Positions 6,483 to 9,821 of a stretch of DNA of 9,821 nt are shown here, in pieces; position 1 is the first letter of the stretch; each line of letters begins with the position of its first letter. Both the position numbers and the translations under genes were made by a program. This DNA is from Aquabacterium sp. (GTDB lineage: Bacteria; Pseudomonadota; Gammaproteobacteria; Burkholderiales; Burkholderiaceae_C): the NCBI GenBank assembly GCA_030654555.1, contig JAURXG010000500.1, positions 1-9,821 of the forward strand, written 5' to 3'. The notes beneath the pieces are model-generated. The model made no database searches. It had not been told where the DNA came from and saw only the letters and a list, made by a program, of their open reading frames with translations.

Positions 6483-6732
6483 GCGGGGGCAGGTCGTGCT
6501 CGCGCAGCATCACCGGCTCGATCGACCCGGCGGCCACGCGGCGGCGCACGGCCTCGGCGATCTCGTCGGCGTTCGCCAGGTAGGTGGCCAGCGGCTGGTC
6601 GTCGTTGCGGCCGGGCGCGAAACGGTAGTGCAGCGTCTCCTTGCGGATGCTGGCCCCCACCGATTGGCCGTCCACGTCCACCCAGAAGCGCACCGCGCCG
6701 GAGTCGTCGTGCAGGTAGGGCTGGGTGGTCAT
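6472..6732 (-). CDS. Small hypothetical protein, possibly DUF1488 family
   Basis: The product is 86 residues. ATG at 6732 is preceded by AAGGA four bases upstream, a good Shine-Dalgarno. It has no signal peptide or membrane segment. The pattern is an aromatic beta start (VRFWVDVDGQSVGASI, residues about 14-29), then ETLHYRF, then a helix (YLANADEIAEAVRRRVAAG), ending in PVMLREHDL. This arrangement (short strands, a central helix beginning near an Asp/Asn, a closing beta strand ending in D) resembles the small domain DUF1488, but I assign it only tentatively. It lies 82 bp downstream of rfbA on the same strand, separated by a GC stem-loop, and converges with the 160-residue gene. Its stop codon falls inside a tandem repeat whose other copies repeat the stop in frame. 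No role in sugar metabolism is suggested. Confidence 0.72.
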   Translation of the reverse strand: MTTQPYLHDDSGAVRFWVDVDGQSVGASIRKETLHYRFAPGRNDDQPLATYLANADEIAEAVRRRVAAGSIEPVMLREHDLPPPAR

Positions 6733-6782
6733 GGGATCCTTGGCAGCGCGGAGGGCGCCGCCGCACCATAACCGGTTGCGCA

Positions 6783-6802
6783 GCGGCCGTCTGTGCGGCC
6801 GC
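6783..6802 (-). terminator. GC-rich stem-loop after rfbA, possible weak terminator or 3' stabiliser
   Basis: A perfect 7-bp stem, GCGGCCG and CGGCCGC, encloses a 6-base loop and begins 12 bp after the rfbA stop. No T-run follows on the minus strand, so it is not a standard intrinsic terminator. It may attenuate transcription into the small downstream gene or protect the mRNA end. Confidence 0.4.
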
Positions 6803-6814
6803 GCGCTTTGTCGG

Positions 6815-7696
6815 TCAGAACGCCTTCTCGCGCAGCACCTGCAGCAGGTACTGGCCGTAGCCGTTCTTCAGCATCGGCTGGGCCTGCGCCTCCAGCTGGT
6901 CGGCAGTGATCCAGCCCGCGCGGTAGGCGATCTCCTCGGGGCAGGCCACTTTCAGGCCCTGGCGCTTCTCCAGCGTGGCGATGAACTGGCCGGCTTCCAT
7001 CAGGCTGTCGTGGGTGCCGGTGTCCAGCCAGGCATAACCGCGGCCCATGATCTCGACCTCGAGCTGACCCTGCTGCAGGTAGGTGGCGTTCACCGTGGTG
7101 ATCTCCAGCTCGCCGCGCGCCGATGGCTTGATCGACGCGGCGATGTCGCACACCTGCTGGTCGTAGAAGTACAGGCCGGTCACCGCGTAGTTGCTCTTGG
7201 GCGTCTTGGGCTTCTCCTCGATGCTGAGCGCGTGCTTGTTCGCATCGAACTCGACCACGCCATAACGCTCGGGGTCGGTGACGTGGTAGGCGAACACGCT
7301 GGCGCCGCTGGTGCGTGCGTCGGCGCGCTGCAGCAGGCCGGCGAAGTCGTGGCCGTAGAAGATGTTGTCGCCCAGCACCAGCGCGCTGGGGTGGTTGTCG
7401 ACGAACGAGCGGCCCAGGATGAAGGCCTGCGCCAGGCCGTCGGGGCTGGGCTGCACGCAGTAGCGCAGGTTCAGGCCCCAGCGGCTGCCGTCGCCCAGCA
7501 GGGCCTCGAAGCGCGGCGTGTCTTGCGGCGTGCTGATGACCAGGATGTCGCGGATGCCCGCCAGCATCAGCGTGCTCAGCGGGTAATAGACCATCGGCTT
7601 GTCGTACACCGGCAGCAATTGCTTGCTGATGGCCAGCGTGGCCGGGTGCAGCCGGGTGCCGGAGCCACCGGCCAGGATGATGCCTTTGCGTTGCAT
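6815..7696 (-). CDS. rfbA: Glucose-1-phosphate thymidylyltransferase
   Basis: The product is 293 residues, the normal length for RmlA/RfbA. It makes dTDP-glucose from dTTP and glucose 1-phosphate in the cytoplasm, the first step towards dTDP-L-rhamnose. The nucleotidyltransferase signature GGSGTRLHP (10-18) is followed by SKQLLPVYDKPM (24-35). The substrate and metal motifs QPSPDGLAQAF (82-92), GDNIFYG (109-115), IEEKPKTPKSNYAVTGLYFYD (starting at 159) and GRGYAWLDTGTHDS (218-231) are all intact. The C-terminus has the usual EEIAYRAGWI and NGYGQYL. ATG at 7696 has AGGGA about seven bases upstream. The gene is separated from rfbB upstream by a toxin-antitoxin pair, with a 73-bp gap to the toxin stop. 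A GC stem-loop follows its stop. Confidence 0.96.
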   Translation of the reverse strand: MQRKGIILAGGSGTRLHPATLAISKQLLPVYDKPMVYYPLSTLMLAGIRDILVISTPQDTPRFEALLGDGSRWGLNLRYCVQPSPDGLAQAFILGRSFVDNHPSALVLGDNIFYGHDFAGLLQRADARTSGASVFAYHVTDPERYGVVEFDANKHALSIEEKPKTPKSNYAVTGLYFYDQQVCDIAASIKPSARGELEITTVNATYLQQGQLEVEIMGRGYAWLDTGTHDSLMEAGQFIATLEKRQGLKVACPEEIAYRAGWITADQLEAQAQPMLKNGYGQYLLQVLREKAF

Positions 7697-7769
7697 GGGT
7701 CGTCCCTAGAGGAGTGGATGCGGGAGGGGCAGGGGTGCGGGTGCCGAGTGAGGTGTCTCGTATCGCGCG

Positions 7770-8216
7770 TCAGGCGGCTGGCAGCCGCTGCAACAGCGGA
7801 TGCTCGGGCGTCAGGAACGGGTTGACGAGCGTCACACCCCGCCAGGTGAAGCCATGCTGCAGGTCCTCGGTCAGCAAGACCCGGCAACGCGCTTCGGCGG
7901 CGGTGGCCAGGATCAGGGCATCCCACATCGACAGTTGGTGGTCTGCACACAGGTCCAGCGCCGCTTGCAGTGCTGCCCAATTCGACTCGGCCACTTCGAA
8001 GGCGTCAGCCCAGCTCAGCACCGCTGAGCGTGCCTCAGACGCGCTGCGACGGGCCTTGATCACCAGCACGCGCTGCAGTTCGCCCAGCACCTGGGTTGGC
8101 AGTACCGCCTCGGCTTGCGCCACCCGGGCCACCCACTGGCGTGCCTGGGCGCATCGGTCGGCGTCGCCCAAGCCCTCGGCATACGCCAGTAGGTTGGTGT
8201 CCAGCGCCAATCTCAT
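7770..8216 (-). CDS. PIN-domain toxin (VapC-like ribonuclease)
   Basis: The product is 148 residues, typical of VapC-type toxins, which are Mg2+-dependent ribonucleases that cut tRNA, rRNA or mRNA. The acidic site is visible: Asp6 in LALDTNLLAY with Asn8, Glu46 in TQVLGELQRVL, Asp99 in LSMWDALILATA, and Glu117/Asp118 in LLTEDLQHG. All four expected acidic positions are present, so the enzyme looks catalytically intact. The gene lies 12 bp downstream of a Phd/YefM-type antitoxin, the usual antitoxin-first order, and both are probably cotranscribed. It sits inside a dTDP-rhamnose operon between rfbB and rfbA, with no mobile-element trace around it. The RNA target cannot be read from the sequence. 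Confidence 0.9.
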   Translation of the reverse strand: MRLALDTNLLAYAEGLGDADRCAQARQWVARVAQAEAVLPTQVLGELQRVLVIKARRSASEARSAVLSWADAFEVAESNWAALQAALDLCADHQLSMWDALILATAAEARCRVLLTEDLQHGFTWRGVTLVNPFLTPEHPLLQRLPAA

Positions 8217-8228
8217 GCACGATGCCGA

Positions 8229-8465
8229 TCAACGGTAGAGGTCGTCGCGAGACCAATCACGGGGTTGGCCATCTGCCGCCTGGGCCTGCAGGCGAGCCAA
8301 CAACTCAAGCGTCGCGGCACGCGCCCCTCCCCGCGAATGCGCCGCCGGCAGCATCACCGCCACGGGCCGCCCGCGCGAGCTGATCTGCACCTGTTCACCA
8401 TGCGCCACGGCCTGCAGCAGCTTGGAGAAATCGCGGTTGGCTTCGGTGCTGGTGACTTGCTTCAT
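8229..8465 (-). CDS. Phd/YefM-family antitoxin
   Basis: The product is 78 residues from ATG at 8465. The N-terminus MKQVTSTEANRDFSKLLQ is the DNA-binding and dimerisation part of Phd/YefM proteins, followed by GEQVQISSRGRPVAVMLPA (residues about 24-42). The basic and acidic C-terminal tail (RDWSRDDLYR) should wrap the toxin and block its active site. A GTG at 8504 would add 13 residues (RTSNVVPYTTFI region) and has a possible AGGCGG upstream. It is rejected because it would place a perfect 23-bp palindrome inside the coding sequence and because family members start at the MKQVT-type position. No Shine-Dalgarno precedes 8465, so translation may be leaderless or weak. The antitoxin probably represses its own operon through the palindrome at 8470-8492. 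Confidence 0.9.
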   Translation of the reverse strand: MKQVTSTEANRDFSKLLQAVAHGEQVQISSRGRPVAVMLPAAHSRGGARAATLELLARLQAQAADGQPRDWSRDDLYR

Positions 8466-8469
8466 GATG

Positions 8470-8492
8470 AATGTAGTGTAAGGCACTACATT
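8470..8492. promoter_or_regulatory. 23-bp perfect inverted repeat, probable operator of the toxin-antitoxin operon
   Basis: Arms AATGTAGTG (8470-8478) and CACTACATT (8484-8492) are perfectly complementary around a 5-base spacer. The repeat lies four bases upstream of the antitoxin ATG. Phd/YefM antitoxins bind short palindromes overlapping their own promoter, so this is the expected autoregulatory site. On the minus strand TACACT, within the palindrome, could be a -10 box (4/6); no good -35 is evident. Confidence 0.72.
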
Positions 8493-8516
8493 GCTTGTGC
8501 GCACTGGCCGCCTGCA

Positions 8517-9572
8517 TCAGCCGTAGTGTTGGCTCACCCAGTCGCGGTAGGCACCGCTCTGCACGCTGGCCACCCAGTCGGCATGGGCCAGGTACCACTG
8601 CACGGTCTTGCGGATGCCGGACTCGAAGGTCTCGGCCGGGCGCCAGCCCAGTTCACGCTCGATCTTGCGGGCGTCGATGGCATAGCGGCGGTCGTGGCCC
8701 GGGCGGTCGGTCACGTAGGTGATCAACCGGGCGTAGGGGCCGGCGGGGTCGGGCCGCAGTTCGTCGAGCAGGGCGCACACCGTGTTGACAATGTCGATGT
8801 TGGCCTGCTCGTTCCAGCCGCCGATGTTGTAGGTCTCGCCCAGCCTGCCACCGGCCAGCACCGCACGGATGCCGCTGCAGTGGTCGCTGACGTACAGCCA
8901 GTCGCGGATCTGCTGGCCGTCGCCATACACCGGCAGCGGTTTGCCCGCCAGCGCGTTGACGATCATCAGCGGGATCAGCTTCTCGGGGAAGTGGTACGGC
9001 CCGTAGTTGTTGCTGCAGTTGGTGGTGACCACCGGCAGGCCGTAGGTGTGGTGCCAGGCACGCACCAGGTGGTCGCTGGCGGCCTTGCTGGCGCTGTAGG
9101 GGCTGTTGGGTTCGTAGGGGTGGGCTTCGGTGAAGGCCGGCTCGTTCGGCTTCAGGCTGCCATAGACCTCGTCGGTGCTCACGTGGTGGAAGCGGAAGCC
9201 CGCCTTGGCCTCGCCGGCCAGGCCGCCCCAGTAGGCGCGTGCGGCCTCCAGCAGCGTGAAGGTGCCGTCGACGTTGGTCCTCATGAAGGCGCCGGGGCCG
9301 TGGATGCTGCGATCCACATGGCTCTCGGCCGCGAAGTGCACGACGGCCCGCGGCTGGTGCGTGGCCAGCAGCTGGTCGACCAGCGCCCGGTCGCCAATGT
9401 CGCCCTTGACGAAGCTGTGGCGGGCATCGCCCTGCAACGCAGCCAGGTTGGCCAGGTTGCCGGCGTAGGTCAGCGCATCCAGGTTGACGATGGGCTCGCT
9501 GCTGGTCTTGAACCAGTCGAGCACGAAGTTGCTGCCGATGAAGCCGGCGCCGCCGGTGACGAGGAGGGTCAT
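8517..9572 (-). CDS. rfbB: dTDP-glucose 4,6-dehydratase
   Basis: The product is 351 residues, normal for RmlB/RfbB, an extended short-chain dehydrogenase. It converts dTDP-glucose to dTDP-4-keto-6-deoxyglucose with bound NAD+, the second step to dTDP-L-rhamnose. The NAD site TGGAGFIGSNF is at 6-16. The catalytic triad residues Thr133-Asp134-Glu135 lie in HHVSTDEVYG, and Tyr159/Lys163 in SPYSASKAASDHL. Substrate motifs include AAESHVDRSI (81-90), NCSNNYGPYHFPEKLIPLMI (starting at 185) and RDWLYVSDHCSGI (223-235). ATG at 9572 is preceded by AGGAG eight bases upstream, inside the end of the manC-like gene, whose TAG stop is only 3 bp away, so the two genes are tightly coupled. Downstream is the toxin-antitoxin pair instead of the usual direct continuation to rfbD or rfbA. 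Confidence 0.97.
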   Translation of the reverse strand: MTLLVTGGAGFIGSNFVLDWFKTSSEPIVNLDALTYAGNLANLAALQGDARHSFVKGDIGDRALVDQLLATHQPRAVVHFAAESHVDRSIHGPGAFMRTNVDGTFTLLEAARAYWGGLAGEAKAGFRFHHVSTDEVYGSLKPNEPAFTEAHPYEPNSPYSASKAASDHLVRAWHHTYGLPVVTTNCSNNYGPYHFPEKLIPLMIVNALAGKPLPVYGDGQQIRDWLYVSDHCSGIRAVLAGGRLGETYNIGGWNEQANIDIVNTVCALLDELRPDPAGPYARLITYVTDRPGHDRRYAIDARKIERELGWRPAETFESGIRKTVQWYLAHADWVASVQSGAYRDWVSQHYG

Positions 9573-9575
9573 TCC

Positions 9576-9821
9576 CTAACTCCTGCCGTAAGTGTCTTCG
9601 AAGCGCACGATGTCGTCCTCACCGAGGTAGCTGCCCGACTGCACCTCGATGATCTCCAGCGGCACCTTGCCGGGGTTGGCCAGCCGGTGGGTCTGGCCCA
9701 GCGGGATGTAGGTGCTCTGGTTCTCGGCCAGCAGGATCACCTTGTCGCCGTTGGTCACTTCGGCGGTGCCGCTGACCACGATCCAGTGCTCGGCGCGGTG
9801 GTGGTGCATCTGCAGGCTCAA
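9576..9821 (-). CDS. manC: C-terminus of mannose-1-phosphate guanylyltransferase/mannose-6-phosphate isomerase (type II), partial
   Basis: The last 81 residues are visible; the gene enters from beyond the right window edge. The first visible codon, TTG, is an internal leucine and not a start. The segment is the cupin isomerase domain of the bifunctional ManC/AlgA/CpsB/XanB type: SLQMHHHRAEHWIVVSGTAE with the metal-binding histidines, then ENQSTYIPLGQTHRLANPGK and EVQSGSYLGEDDIVRFEDTYGR. The full enzyme converts fructose 6-phosphate to mannose 6-phosphate and makes GDP-mannose from mannose 1-phosphate. It sits 3 bp upstream of rfbB in one transcription unit, which suggests a polysaccharide containing both mannose-derived sugars and rhamnose. 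The choice of symbol among family synonyms is conventional. Confidence 0.93.
   Translation of the reverse strand: MSLQMHHHRAEHWIVVSGTAEVTNGDKVILLAENQSTYIPLGQTHRLANPGKVPLEIIEVQSGSYLGEDDIVRFEDTYGRS

Noticed and set aside
6293..6583. Plus-strand frame reading the 33-bp repeats as an 11-residue peptide repeat (LQRAEGITQ type)
   Set aside because: It starts inside the 160-residue gene in another phase, has no ribosome binding site and runs into the opposite-strand gene; the repeat is better explained as intergenic DNA.
6725..7825. 366-codon plus-strand frame antisense to rfbA
   Set aside because: rfbA is unmistakable on the minus strand; the antisense product has no recognisable domain.
8466..8504. 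Upstream GTG start giving a 91-residue antitoxin
   Set aside because: It would put the perfect operator palindrome inside the coding region, and the extra residues do not fit the Phd/YefM N-terminus, which normally begins at the MKQVT-type position.
9819..9821. TTG at the right edge as a start codon for an 81-residue cupin protein
   Set aside because: The segment matches the C-terminal cupin of ManC-type enzymes and this TTG aligns with an internal leucine; the gene is cut by the window.

Overview
The window is very GC-rich, with strong G/C bias at third codon positions. Its gene content (a DUF1800/DUF1501 secreted pair, a CysQ-type phosphatase, and a mannose/rhamnose nucleotide-sugar cluster) fits a beta-proteobacterium of the order Burkholderiales, probably in the Rubrivivax/Leptothrix/Ideonella neighbourhood. 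This placement is inferred from protein flavour and composition, not from a marker gene. No tRNA, rRNA, CRISPR array, transposase or phage gene was seen.

Left part (1-4833, all minus strand). A two-gene unit encodes a large lipoprotein (Ala-rich linker, then a CBM60-like beta domain, then DUF1800) followed 12 bp later by a Tat-exported DUF1501 protein of the alkaline-phosphatase-like clan. Downstream of it, and cut by the window edge, lies a second lipoprotein gene whose N-terminal domain is about half identical to that of the first. Both lipoprotein genes carry nearly the same 20-bp element (18/20 identical) at almost the same distance (110-112 bp) from the start codon. This points to a duplicated, co-regulated secreted system of unknown function, and it is the most interesting part of the window.

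Middle (5068-6732). A CysQ-like inositol-monophosphatase-family gene starts at TTG behind a good Shine-Dalgarno and is divergent from the lipoprotein. It is followed 9 bp later by an unrecognised 160-residue acidic protein. That gene converges on a small minus-strand gene that may belong to DUF1488. Between the two convergent stops is a 33-bp tandem repeat of about 2.4 copies, and each copy carries an in-frame stop for the minus-strand gene.

Right part (6815-9821, minus strand). In transcription order there is the C-terminus of a ManC-type mannose-1-phosphate guanylyltransferase/mannose-6-phosphate isomerase, then rfbB (dTDP-glucose 4,6-dehydratase), a Phd/YefM-PIN (VapBC-like) toxin-antitoxin pair, and rfbA (glucose-1-phosphate thymidylyltransferase). 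These nucleotide-sugar genes supply GDP-mannose and the first two steps towards dTDP-L-rhamnose for an extracellular or O-antigen polysaccharide. The toxin-antitoxin pair sits inside the operon between rfbB and rfbA, with its own 23-bp palindromic operator candidate. rfbC and rfbD are absent from the window.
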